Below the pieces are notes generated by a model that saw only the letters and a list, made by a program, of their open reading frames with translations, ran no database searches and was not told the DNA's origin. A stretch of DNA of 64,000 bases from positions 2,480,001 to 2,544,000 of the forward strand of contig CAVTPU010000004.1 in assembly GCA_963736695.1 (NCBI GenBank), in the 5' to 3' direction. Positions 43,309 through 52,700 of this stretch are shown here, in pieces (position 1 is the stretch's first letter; each line of letters opens with the position of its first letter). The stretch comes from CAVTPU01 sp963736695 (lineage in GTDB: Bacteria > Actinomycetota > Actinomycetes > Mycobacteriales > Micromonosporaceae). Made by a program: the position numbers and the translations under genes.

Positions 43309-43370
43309 TGCTCATGATCGTGACCGATCGCACCGGTTGAAGCCGGTGCGATCGGTCACGATCATGAGCA
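43309..43370 (-). terminator. Very strong hairpin (28-bp perfect stem) after the sigma/anti-sigma operon
   Basis: Arms 43309-43336 and 43343-43370 are exact complements with a 6-base loop, starting ten bases beyond the stop of the anti-sigma-like gene. It may also insulate the vapBC promoter. No T-run. Confidence 0.8.
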
Positions 43371-43380
43371 TCCGCGAGTG

Positions 43381-44469
43381 TCAGTTCCAGTTGGCTGGGT
43401 CGCGAATGATGGTGAGGTTGTGGAACACCTCCAACGCGCCGCCGGGGTAGGTCGACTTCGGCACATAGATCTCCACGAAGACCCCGTTGACGTCGAAGAG
43501 GACCAGCCTCTCGGTTCCCTCCGGCCCATCTTCGCGATGCGCCGGGTAGCCATCCACTGTGGTGTCCGGGCGTGCCACTGGCTCTCCACCCTCACCATTG
43601 ATAGTGGTTTCGCTGACCCACCTCGTCCCGCCGATAAGATTGATGACCATCGTGGGTTTGCGGCTACCTTCGGCGTTTTCGGGGCCATATGTGGCGGCCC
43701 AAGCCTGCCATGACGACGAGTCGCCCTCGACCGTCACAACCCTGACGTAGTCGAATGTGCTCGCAGACGACGGGGTCTTCATTCGCATGGGCAGCGCGAT
43801 CTTCTTGTTCGTTCCGAACTTCAGCTTCGCGACGACCTGACGCGCGATCGCCCGGGCGTCCTCGCCCATACGCACGCGCACCTCGACCGTCTGACCAGGC
43901 GCCAGGTCCCAGCTCAAGACGGCGTTGCTGGGATCGTCGGTGAGCCAGTTCGCCGAGTGTCCGTTGACCGGCTCGGCCGGAGCGCTGGCGGTCGGCTCGA
44001 TCGGATCCTCAACCGCGGGCGGCGTGGTGGTGCCGGCGGTCGGCGTCGGTTCTGGCTCGTCGCGGGTGACCCTCACCTCGACAAAGTCCTCTTTCGGCTC
44101 ATCCCAGATTCGTTCCCCAAGCCTCGGCCGAGCCGCCATCGTCGAGAAGACCCCACCGCTTTTCATGACTACCCGTTCAGTCAACCCGGGCGGCAGCCAA
44201 CCGAACTCGACATCGGCGGTCAGCGAGTCAGACCCGGCGCCGGCCTCCGCCGACCCGGCCGCTCCTCGCCCCAGGTTGACCACCGAACCAGCCACCACGA
44301 TCCCCGCCACCAACGCGATCGCCACCGACCCGGCACCGAGGCCCCGCCGCCGGATCCGGGCCTTGCGGCCGGCCCGCATGATGTCGTCGGCGGTGAATCC
44401 GACGCGTCCGACGTCTTCGGCCCGGCTTGCGAGCGACTGTTCGACTCGGAGCTCCACTTCTGCACTCAT
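43381..44469 (-). CDS. Membrane protein, putative anti-sigma factor of the adjacent SigE-family sigma
   Basis: Protein of 362 residues. A cytoplasmic N-terminus of about 45 residues (VELRVEQSLASRAEDVGRVGFTADDIMRAGRKARIRRRG), a single membrane helix (SVAIALVAGIVVAGSVVNL), then an extracellular domain of about 290 residues with a Thr/Pro linker. The ATG overlaps the stop of the sigma gene (ATGA), so production is coupled, typical of anti-sigma partners. No zinc-binding anti-sigma motif is visible, so the assignment is by context. Confidence 0.75.
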   Translation of the reverse strand: MSAEVELRVEQSLASRAEDVGRVGFTADDIMRAGRKARIRRRGLGAGSVAIALVAGIVVAGSVVNLGRGAAGSAEAGAGSDSLTADVEFGWLPPGLTERVVMKSGGVFSTMAARPRLGERIWDEPKEDFVEVRVTRDEPEPTPTAGTTTPPAVEDPIEPTASAPAEPVNGHSANWLTDDPSNAVLSWDLAPGQTVEVRVRMGEDARAIARQVVAKLKFGTNKKIALPMRMKTPSSASTFDYVRVVTVEGDSSSWQAWAATYGPENAEGSRKPTMVINLIGGTRWVSETTINGEGGEPVARPDTTVDGYPAHREDGPEGTERLVLFDVNGVFVEIYVPKSTYPGGALEVFHNLTIIRDPANWN

Positions 44470-45014
44470 GTGCGTGCCTCCAATGGTTGTGATTTCGCCA
44501 CTCGTCCGCTGCCGGACGCTGCTTCTCGACTCTCGATCAGCCGCCGTCGAAGGGCGGCGAGGCCCCGTGAGGCGTGACTCTTGACGGTGCCCCGGCGCAG
44601 GCCAAGGGTCTCGGCGATCTCCGCTTCGGACAGCCCCTCGTAGTAGCGCAGCACCAACACCGCACGCTGCTTGGCCGGCAACGCGCACAGGTGGCGCCAC
44701 ATCGCGTCCCGCTCCACCAGCGGGTCGACCCCGTCCGCAACTACTCGTGGCGATTTATCCAGCTCGACGGTCGGCTGCTCGCGAAACCGTCGACCCCGCC
44801 ACCACGAGATCGCCGTCGTGGCGATCGTTTTGCGCACATATGCCTCGACCGCTCCGCGATCTCGCATCCGGGGCCAGACCAGATAGGTCTTGATCAAGGC
44901 CGTTTGCACCAGATCCTCGGCCTGTTCTCGACTTCCGACGAGCAGATAGGCGCTGCGCAACAGCGCCGGCGACCTGCTCGTGATGAAGTCACGTAGTACG
45001 TTCTCGTCCTCCAC
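44466..45014 (-). CDS. SigE-family ECF RNA polymerase sigma factor
   Basis: Protein of 182 residues. Region 2 is FITSRSPALLRSAYLLVGSREQAEDLVQTALIKTY, region 4 is LPAKQRAVLVLRYYEGLSEAEIAETLGLRRGTVKSHASRGLAALR. This matches the actinobacterial SigE-family class of ECF factors. GTG start at 45014 with GGGAGG upstream. It is cotranscribed with a membrane protein that probably controls it. Confidence 0.93.
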   Translation of the reverse strand: MEDENVLRDFITSRSPALLRSAYLLVGSREQAEDLVQTALIKTYLVWPRMRDRGAVEAYVRKTIATTAISWWRGRRFREQPTVELDKSPRVVADGVDPLVERDAMWRHLCALPAKQRAVLVLRYYEGLSEAEIAETLGLRRGTVKSHASRGLAALRRRLIESREAASGSGRVAKSQPLEART

Positions 45015-45149
45015 ATGTCCTCCCGTCGGCGATCGCCGATTACGTTTTAAGGACGTCGACTAGGGCCAGTCGGTTGTCACGCCGCATGGATTCGTGGCGC
45101 GACGTTCGCGGCACGACGATTCGTGGCGAGCCTGAGGCATCATGGAGAC

Positions 45150-46334
45150 ATGGTTTTCAAGAAGCTCATGGCCAACCTCGGATTCGGTGGGGTTGAGGTC
45201 GACACGATCCTCGCCACCCCGTCGCTGGCCCCCAACGGACCCCTATCCGGCCAGATCCAGTTGCGCGCGAAGGGTGACACCACCATCACCGCCGTACAGC
45301 TGCTTGTGACCGCAACCGGCCCGCACGGTGAGATGGAGCTTGCCCGATATCCCGTGACGGGCGGGTTCGCGTTGTCGGCCGGGCAGACCCACTCGATCCC
45401 GTTCGCGCTCGCGCTGCCACCGCACACCCCTGTCACCGTCCTCTATGGGCAGCGTCTGCCCGGCCTCAACGTCGGGGTTCGCACCGAGGTCGCGGTCGCG
45501 TCGGGCAGCGCGAAGACCGACTTCGACCCGGCCTGGGTCGAGGCGACTCCGCTGCACCAGCAGGTCATTGACGCGCTCGGCGCGATCGGCTGCCGATTCG
45601 TGCGCAACGAACTGCGTCCCGGCGCGGCCGTCGGACTCCCCAGCCCTCTCGTGCAGTCGATCACCTTCTATGCTCCGGTCGCCCCCGGACAGCCGGTCGG
45701 GCCACATGTGCCGCAGCTCAGTTTCACGTTCCTCCCCGATCAGCACGGCCTCGCGATCATCGCGGGCCTAGCTCACCTCGGCGGGCAGGGCGATCACTAT
45801 CGACTCACCGCCGCAGACGCGGACCAGATCTCGGCGCAGCCCGAGGGCTGGCTCGACCTCATCGACACGTGGGTCACACAGGCCCTCACGAAACTCTCCT
45901 CGGCCCCGATGGGCGGTGCCGGAGCATTCCTGCAACAGCCGGCCGCCGGTTATGGCCGTCAAACCCAACACGGGTACGGGCAGCCAGCCCACCGCGGCGG
46001 CTATGGCCACTCGAGTCACAAACATCGGCCCTACCACTACGGCGGCCACCGCGGCATGGGCGTCGGCGGCGCGGTCGCGGCCGGCGTCGGCGGCGCGGCG
46101 TTGGGCTTCTTCGGCGGCATGGTAGTCGGAGACATGCTCGACGGCGCCTTCCAGCCCGACGTCATCGACGCCGCGCAGGACTTCGGTGGCGACATCGGGG
46201 GCGACATTGGAGCGGTCCAAGACTTCGGGGGCGACATCGGGGCGGTCCAGGACTTCAGTGGCGGCTTCGACGGCGGGGGTTTCGACGGAGGTTTTGACGG
46301 GGGCGGCTTCGACGGTGGCGGCTTCGACATCTGA
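45150..46334 (+). CDS. Spo0M-like (sporulation-control) protein with Gly/Asp/Phe-rich tail
   Basis: Protein of 394 residues. The N-terminal 235 residues form the arrestin-like Spo0M domain (MVFKKLMANLGFGGVEVDTILATPSLAPNG, then LYGQRLPGLNVGVRTEVAVASG). The C-terminal part is low complexity: His/Gly/Tyr-rich, a Gly-rich hydrophobic stretch (GVGGAVAAGVGGAALGFFGGMVVGDML) and repeats of GGDIGAVQDF and FDGGGFDGG. The ATG at 45150 begins the conserved domain. A sporulation or envelope role is inferred from the family. Confidence 0.88.
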   Translation: MVFKKLMANLGFGGVEVDTILATPSLAPNGPLSGQIQLRAKGDTTITAVQLLVTATGPHGEMELARYPVTGGFALSAGQTHSIPFALALPPHTPVTVLYGQRLPGLNVGVRTEVAVASGSAKTDFDPAWVEATPLHQQVIDALGAIGCRFVRNELRPGAAVGLPSPLVQSITFYAPVAPGQPVGPHVPQLSFTFLPDQHGLAIIAGLAHLGGQGDHYRLTAADADQISAQPEGWLDLIDTWVTQALTKLSSAPMGGAGAFLQQPAAGYGRQTQHGYGQPAHRGGYGHSSHKHRPYHYGGHRGMGVGGAVAAGVGGAALGFFGGMVVGDMLDGAFQPDVIDAAQDFGGDIGGDIGAVQDFGGDIGAVQDFSGGFDGGGFDGGFDGGGFDGGGFDI

Positions 46335-46366
46335 GCCTCCACGGCTTTCCCAGCGCCACGTCCTAT

Positions 46367-46414
46367 CGACTCGACAGTGTGGGCAAACAACCTTCCGCCC
46401 GCACTGTCGAGTCG
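46367..46414 (+). terminator. Hairpin terminator after the Spo0M-like gene
   Basis: Arms 46367-46384 and 46397-46414 pair over 18 bases with one G-U, around a 12-base loop, 32 bases after the stop. Confidence 0.7.
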
Positions 46415-46441
46415 GCGAAACCGGGGTTATGCTCCGCCACG

Positions 46442-47191
46442 ATGGGACTGATCGACTATTACGGCGCCCACGGGTGGGGTGACGCACCCGCTGCTGGGTT
46501 GCTGCCCCGCCAGGTCCGCGCCCGGACCGAGGTCGCCGCGCTGTGCGCACGCCGATCCGCGGCGCCGGTGACGCGCGTGCTCGACGTGGGCTGCGGCGAT
46601 GGGTCGTTTCTCGCCAACCTCGCCGCCCATCTCGACGACGAGCGGATCAGCTATGTCGGGGTTGACTATTCGGAATATCAGCTCGCGAAGGCCGCCACTC
46701 TGCCCTTCGAGTTTCACCGCTGTGATCTCGGCGTGGGGATCCCGCTGCCGGACGCCTCGGTCGATGTGGTGCACGCCGCCGAGGTGATCGAGCACCTCAG
46801 CGATCCGGATCGGCTCATCGAAGAGTGCGCTCGGGTGCTGCGCCCCGGCGGCCACCTGGTGCTCACCACTCCCAATCTGCACGCCTGGTTCAACCGGATG
46901 CTTTTCCTGGCCGGGATCCAACCGATCTTTCACGAGACATCAAGCCGATCCACGCAGGTGGGCGCCGGCCCGCTTCGAAGGATCAAACGGGACTCCCGTC
47001 CGGTCGGGCACCTGCGCCTGTTCAACCGGACCGCGTTGACCGACCTGTTGCGTCGTGAGGGCTTCCGGGTTGATCGGGTGCGAGGTGCCCGCTATCACGA
47101 TGTTCCCCGGGCGTTGGGTTGGCTGGACGCGGCCTTCTGCCGCCGGGCGCCGCTCGCGTCTATCCTCGTCGCCGTCGCGACCAAGATCTGA
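46442..47191 (+). CDS. SAM-dependent methyltransferase (class I)
   Basis: Protein of 249 residues. VTRVLDVGCGDGSFLANLAAHL is the SAM-binding motif I, VGVDYSEYQL is the acidic loop, and AEVIEHLSDPDRLIEECARVLRPGGHLVLTTPN covers the later motifs. Substrate unknown; it begins a stretch rich in envelope glycan genes, so a sugar or lipid target is plausible. Start ATG at 46442. Confidence 0.88.
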   Translation: MGLIDYYGAHGWGDAPAAGLLPRQVRARTEVAALCARRSAAPVTRVLDVGCGDGSFLANLAAHLDDERISYVGVDYSEYQLAKAATLPFEFHRCDLGVGIPLPDASVDVVHAAEVIEHLSDPDRLIEECARVLRPGGHLVLTTPNLHAWFNRMLFLAGIQPIFHETSSRSTQVGAGPLRRIKRDSRPVGHLRLFNRTALTDLLRREGFRVDRVRGARYHDVPRALGWLDAAFCRRAPLASILVAVATKI

Positions 47192-47210
47192 ATCACAGGT
47201 CGACCACGCA

Positions 47211-47246
47211 AGAGGCGCCCACGGCAGACGAGCCATGGGCGCCTCT
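47211..47246. terminator. Hairpin terminator between convergent methyltransferase and DUF3068 genes
   Basis: Eleven-base arms AGAGGCGCCCA (47211-47221) and TGGGCGCCTCT (47236-47246) around a 14-base loop. Confidence 0.7.
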
Positions 47247-47263
47247 AGTCGCCTGTTTAGCGA

Positions 47264-48394
47264 CTATTCGTCGCGTTGTGGCCAACTGGCGGAGGCCGGG
47301 GGGATCCGATCGCTCAGCAGCCCGGTGGAGTCGTCCATGCCGCCTGTGTCACCGCCGCCGAACTGGCGGGCCGAGGCCGGCACCGGGTGCCGCTTCGATC
47401 GCACCATGAGAAGACCGATCACCACGAACACGAAGCCCAACACGCCGGCACCGATCGGCGCATAGACCGTGGCCGCCTGCAGCTTGACTCCGTTGTCGGT
47501 GGCGGACTTCACCGAGTTGTCGATCGTCTCTTTCGTATACCGGAAGTCCGTGTCGAGCAGGGTGGTCTCACCGTCGGTCCCGTCCGCCGGAACCAGCACC
47601 TTCTTCTGCTGTTCGCGCACGTCGACATAGGCGCCCGTGGCCGGGTCGACCCATACCTCACGGATGTTGCTATAGACGATCTTTCCACTGGTCGCGTTCG
47701 GGGCGAAGAGACCCAGTGCCGCCTTGAGGCTGTCCTCGCTGACGTTTTGCACCTGTTCCCGTTCGATGACCTGCCGGAAGTGATAAGCCTGCAGGCCCTT
47801 CACGCTGACGGTGTCGATATACTTCGCCGGCAACGCGCGCCGTAGATTCGAGTCGAAGATCCGGTAGTCCTTCTTCTCCGTACCAAATGGGAATTTATAA
47901 ACTTGGCCGTCATATGCCACGTTATTGGGCTTGGCCCCGTCCGAGTTCTCGTCGAGCCATTGGCCGTTCCATTTCACGGCCGCGCCGGAGACCCGGTCCA
48001 AAGCCAACTCGGTGCTGTAGGCGGACATCACCGCGCCTGACTGCACCCACACCGCGTTGGAATACACGTCCCAGACGATCGAGTCATCGGTCAGGGTGTT
48101 CTTCTTCTGCAGGTCGGCGGTGATCTTCGCCTGCGGCCGCACCCACGTCGTGCTGCGGAGCGTGCCGTGCTCGATCTTTCCGTGTGCTGCGTCGAGGAAG
48201 ATGGCGTTCTCGGCCTCAGCGACCGACGGTCGCAGACATCCGGCGGTTCCGGGTTTGGCGGGGTCGTCCGGACACCCCTGCATGTTGTAGGGCAGTTTGG
48301 CGACGGCTGGGCCCACATACAGCGGCAAACCGACCGCCATGACCAGCAACAAAGCGCCCAAACCGATGAGAATGGCGCCGAAATAGCGACGCAT
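47264..48394 (-). CDS. DUF3068 (PorA-like family) membrane protein
   Basis: Protein of 376 residues. N-terminal helix (FGAILIGLGALLLVMAVGLPLYV, about 5-27), a large extracellular domain with NNVAYDGQVYKFPFGTEKKDYRIFD and VQNVSEDSLKAALGLF, and a C-terminal helix (TVYAPIGAGVLGFVFVVIGLLMV) before a polar tail. This is the DUF3068 architecture; in Mycobacterium tuberculosis the homologue Rv0227c lies in an envelope locus with genes like the following ones. It is divergent from the acyltransferase gene. Confidence 0.9.
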   Translation of the reverse strand: MRRYFGAILIGLGALLLVMAVGLPLYVGPAVAKLPYNMQGCPDDPAKPGTAGCLRPSVAEAENAIFLDAAHGKIEHGTLRSTTWVRPQAKITADLQKKNTLTDDSIVWDVYSNAVWVQSGAVMSAYSTELALDRVSGAAVKWNGQWLDENSDGAKPNNVAYDGQVYKFPFGTEKKDYRIFDSNLRRALPAKYIDTVSVKGLQAYHFRQVIEREQVQNVSEDSLKAALGLFAPNATSGKIVYSNIREVWVDPATGAYVDVREQQKKVLVPADGTDGETTLLDTDFRYTKETIDNSVKSATDNGVKLQAATVYAPIGAGVLGFVFVVIGLLMVRSKRHPVPASARQFGGGDTGGMDDSTGLLSDRIPPASASWPQRDE

Positions 48395-48512
48395 CTTTAC
48401 TCCTTCTCTGCGCGAGATGGTGCCGACGAGTGTTGCTATCAGGGGTCGGATCCCTCATATTCGGCGAGACGTTACCCCGTAGTGACACCCCGACGGAACC
48501 CCTGGACGAACA

Positions 48513-49748
48513 ATGACCGTCACCCCACCCGGCCTCGTTTTGCCGGGACCGAGCAATCTCAGCCCCGCCCGGCTCCCGGCGTTGGATGCGGTGCGCGCGG
48601 TGGCCGCGTTCGCCGTGCTCATTTATCACGTGGGTTTCGACACCGGGTTGACCTTGACAGGAATCTGGCCCGGCCTCGTCGCCCGGTTCGACGTCGGGGT
48701 AGCGATCTTCTTCGTTCTCTCCGGGCTCTTGCTGCTGCGCCCATTTCTGCACGCTGTCGCGGTGGGCGGCCCTCGGCCCGGGATCGGCCGTTATCTGTGG
48801 CGACGGGCGCTGCGAATCTTGCCCGCCTATTGGGTGACGGTGATCGTCTGCCTCACGGTCCTGCCGCAGAACGGCAATGTCTCCGGCGATGTCTGGCTGC
48901 GTTATCTCACCCTGACTCAGATCTACGGCGTCGGTGATCTTCGGCCCGGCCTCGGACAGACCTGGAGCCTGGCGACCGAGGTCAGCTTCTATCTGGTGTT
49001 GCCGTTGGTGAGCCTGGGGCTGGTCGGCCGACGATGGCGCCCCGGACGCACCGCCGCGGCACTCGCGCTGCTCGGCGTGGGGTCGACTGCGGGCTGGCTC
49101 ATCGCGGCGTCGAACGGACTGGTCTCCCCGTGGCCGGGCAACCTATGGCTGCCGACCTACGGACTGTGGTTCGGCGCCGGAATGTGTCTGGCCGTCGCGC
49201 TGGTCTCGGTCGAGACCGCTGGCGGGGCGCCCCTGACCGGGTTCCCGCGCCTCGTGCGGCCTCTCGCGAATGCTCCACTGGCCACGTGGACCATCGCGGT
49301 CGCGGTGCTGGCGATCGCCAGCACCCCACTCACCGGTCCCCGAGGGCTCGGCGCCGCCACCATGGGCAACTTCTCCGTCAAGATCGTTCTCTATACGATT
49401 GTCGCGGTGCTCGGACTAATCCCGATCATGTTCGGCCCCGACAACCGGGTGCGGGCCGCATTCGGCAGCGGGACCGCCCGCTGGTTCGGCGGCATCTCCT
49501 ATGGCCTGTTTCTGTGGCACCCGTTCATCCTCGACTGGATCTATCGCCCGGGTGGCCGACCCATCCTTACCGGTGATCCGGTCAGCACCCTGACCGTGAC
49601 CATCGTTGGTTCCGTGCTCCTGGCGACCCTGAGCTATTACCTGGTGGAGCGGCCCATTCAGAGATTGGGCGCGCGTTGGCCACGCCGCCGGACCGGCACC
49701 GTGATCGACAACCAGCTCGCGGTCAGCGCCGCCAACGCCAACAGCTGA
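48513..49748 (+). CDS. Acyltransferase 3 family membrane protein
   Basis: Protein of 411 residues with about ten helices. LDAVRAVAAFAVLIYHVGF carries the catalytic His, and FFVLSGLLLLRPF and WSLATEVSFYLVLPLVSLGL complete the signature. Such enzymes O-acylate sugars or lipids at the cell surface. In M. tuberculosis a similar acyltransferase (Rv0228) stands next to the DUF3068 gene. Its last 91 bases overlap the end of the oppositely oriented AftD-like gene. Confidence 0.9.
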   Translation: MTVTPPGLVLPGPSNLSPARLPALDAVRAVAAFAVLIYHVGFDTGLTLTGIWPGLVARFDVGVAIFFVLSGLLLLRPFLHAVAVGGPRPGIGRYLWRRALRILPAYWVTVIVCLTVLPQNGNVSGDVWLRYLTLTQIYGVGDLRPGLGQTWSLATEVSFYLVLPLVSLGLVGRRWRPGRTAAALALLGVGSTAGWLIAASNGLVSPWPGNLWLPTYGLWFGAGMCLAVALVSVETAGGAPLTGFPRLVRPLANAPLATWTIAVAVLAIASTPLTGPRGLGAATMGNFSVKIVLYTIVAVLGLIPIMFGPDNRVRAAFGSGTARWFGGISYGLFLWHPFILDWIYRPGGRPILTGDPVSTLTVTIVGSVLLATLSYYLVERPIQRLGARWPRRRTGTVIDNQLAVSAANANS

Positions 49749-52700
49749 GGCGCCGCGTCGACGACGCGCGTGGCGCTGAACACCGACGCCCATCCTGCGG
49801 CGGCGAACAGTGCCACCGGAGTCAACCAGATCACGGTCTGGGCCCACCGCCGCCGCGCTCGGCGTTGGTTGGCGTCGTGTGGCATCACCTGCCATCCATT
49901 GACCACCAACAGGCCTGTGACGATCAGCAGCAGCCCCGCCACCCCGCCCGTGAGCAACAACGCCGCACCGCCGACGATCGCGCTGACCAACCACGGTTGG
50001 CGCCGGCGCGCGGGCCGGGCCACGCTAAACAAACCAGGCGGCGGCTCATGCCCACCTCGCGACCGGGCCGGCCACATCGCCACTGCGGCGAGCGCCGCGA
50101 CGAGCAGTCCGCCGCCGGCCAACGCCGTCCGATAGGCGATGTCCGGAACGAATCGCAACACCAACTCGCCGCCGCCGCCCGGTGGCACCACCCAGCCCTG
50201 CTGCCAGCCGTCGAGCACGACCGGGGTGAGCTGGCGACCGTTGAGCTGCGCGTGCCATCCCGGATTGGTGTTTTCCCGCACCACGAGCACTCGGGACCGG
50301 GTTGACGGGTCGAGCTGAATCCGACGGTCCGTCGCGTCCCACCGTTTGACCGTGACCGGGCTCTCGGTCGCCGATGCCCAGTCGGTGGCGGCCGCCCGGT
50401 CGGGGTCGAGCGCAAGGGTCGTCGGGGTTGCGAGCGCGGAGGCTCTGGCGAGCACGCGTATCGCCCCGGACCCGAGACGCACCGGGACGCGACTGCCCTG
50501 CCCGCACAGGAGCGCCGACATCTCCCGAAGCTGCACGAGGTCGCGCAGGGTCCCGGTCAACGCCGTACGCCGTCTTTCGCCACCCATCTCCACGGTCGGG
50601 CCGCTGCCGCACGGCAGACTCACCCGCCGGTTGAGCCCGGCCGCCTCCCGAGCGGCCGGGCCGCCGGGCCCGGTAGCCGGGGCCGCCGGGGTCGCCGGCG
50701 CGGCCGGCGTGGTGGTGCTGGAGGCATTGGAGGCATTGGAGTTCACCCGACCCGCCGCCGGCCGTTGCACGGCCGCTTTCGCCGGCACCACCCGAGGCTT
50801 GCGGGTCGGCCCACCAAGCACGGTCAGCTCGCCGACGGCGACCGGGAGCGGGTCGAAACGATTGCGAAACGGATCGTATGACCGGGCTGGGGCCACTGCG
50901 CTGAACAGGATCGTGATCTGGTTGCCGTGCAGAGCGGGCTCGAACCGAACCTCGCCGTTGGGTTGCAGGGCACCCGCGCGAATGCCGTCGCCGCCCACGA
51001 CGTTGACCGCCAGAGGCCGGCTGGCCGCGACGCCGGGAGCCAGGTCGAGACGAAGCCCGGTGATCGTTTGTTGGCTGGCCCAGGTGAGCCGCAGCCATGG
51101 TTGACTGTCGATCGTCGACGCCAGCCACGCCGTCGCCGCGTCGCCATCGAAGATGGCCCCTGGCCGCGCGGCCGGGTCCGACACCTCGGTCGATGACGCG
51201 ACGAGCTGCGGCTGATTGGGCCGGTTCGCGGCGATGAGCTCGTCGATGGCGGCGTTGAGTGCGGCCCCCGCAATGGGGCGGGCACGCAGCGAGGTTCGAT
51301 AGTCGGCCGCCGCCGGAAGGCTGATCACTCGGTCGATAACTCGCCCGTCCTCCGAGCCCTGCGCGAGGCCGACGCCGCAATGGGGCGCATCGCCGAGGAA
51401 CAGGCAGTTGGCGGTGGCGGGGGCTGCGGAGAGGACCACGGACGCGGGTTGGTCGCTGGCGGGCGGGACGGGTGTGATCAACGTGCGTGATGCGCTGACG
51501 CCGGGAATGTCGACCTCCGCGATTCCGATGCCGCCGGCCCCGAGTCGCACCGCGTTCGCCGCGTCGATCTCGATGGTCACGGTTCGGGTGACGACGCCTC
51601 CGGCGAAGGTCGCCACAGCCCGGTCACCGGTGACCGCGATCTCACGCGACCGGTTGCCCACCCGCACCGTCAGTCGGGTCGGCACCGCGCTGGCGAGCAG
51701 GTCGACCCGCACGGCGACCTCGGTGACCGGTTGCGGTTCGGCGAGGGTGATCTCAAGCCACTGACCCTCGGGGGCCAGCCCGGGCGGGGTCTGCCACGAC
51801 GTCGTCGGGTCGCCGTCGAGAGCCGCGAACGGTTGGTGGTCTGGTCGCACGCCGCCGAGCCCCTGCGCCTGCGACCACGACGATGAGGCGGAGACTGCGG
51901 CGATCCCCTGATAGCCGACCACGGTCTGCCACTGTGATGCCCACGCGGGCAGATAGTCGTGCGCGGGCGCCGTGAGGCGCATTGGCTCGTCAGCGGTCAT
52001 GGTCGCGGAGCTGTTCGAGTGGAGGACCCCGAACGACAGCTCCCGCCGGCGCAGACCGTCGGTCACCACGGTGGGGCCGAATCCGCCGGTTGACGGCCGA
52101 TCGCCGGCGAGGATCACGGGCGCGTCGGAGAGTCGCCCCATCTGTGTTGCGGCGAGAATCGATTCGGGCCCACCGACCACGGTCGACACGGCGGAGGCGT
52201 CATAGAGCGCGACCGGCTCAACCTGTCGGTCGATCTGAAACACCGTCAGCGCGGGCATGGTCGCGTTGAGGCCGAGATCCGGGTGGAGATCACCGGCGGC
52301 CGGGCCACCGACGTTCGGGCCGAACGCCGCGACTTCGGTGAACCCTGGTGACTGGGTGATCGTTTGGCGAACCACCGCTGGCCGGATCACGTTGGAGATC
52401 CCGTAGTTGAGGTCGCTGCGCAACAGCACATAGCGAATTCCCGCCCGGGCCAGGAAGTCGGCCAGACCCGCCGATCCTTCCCCGGTGGCGATGGCCGACT
52501 CGACCGTGTCGAGAAACCGGATCGTGGTCGGAGTGGCGAGTGGGATCGAGTCGCGCACCGCCCATGGGCTCGTCATCAGTGGCTGAACGATCTCTTCGGC
52601 GGGGCTACCCCACTCGTACCGGGGAAATCTCGTGCCGGGCAGCACCAGCACCCGGTCGGGTCCGAGGTGTTCGTTCAACCAGGTCGCGGCCTGCCGCCAA

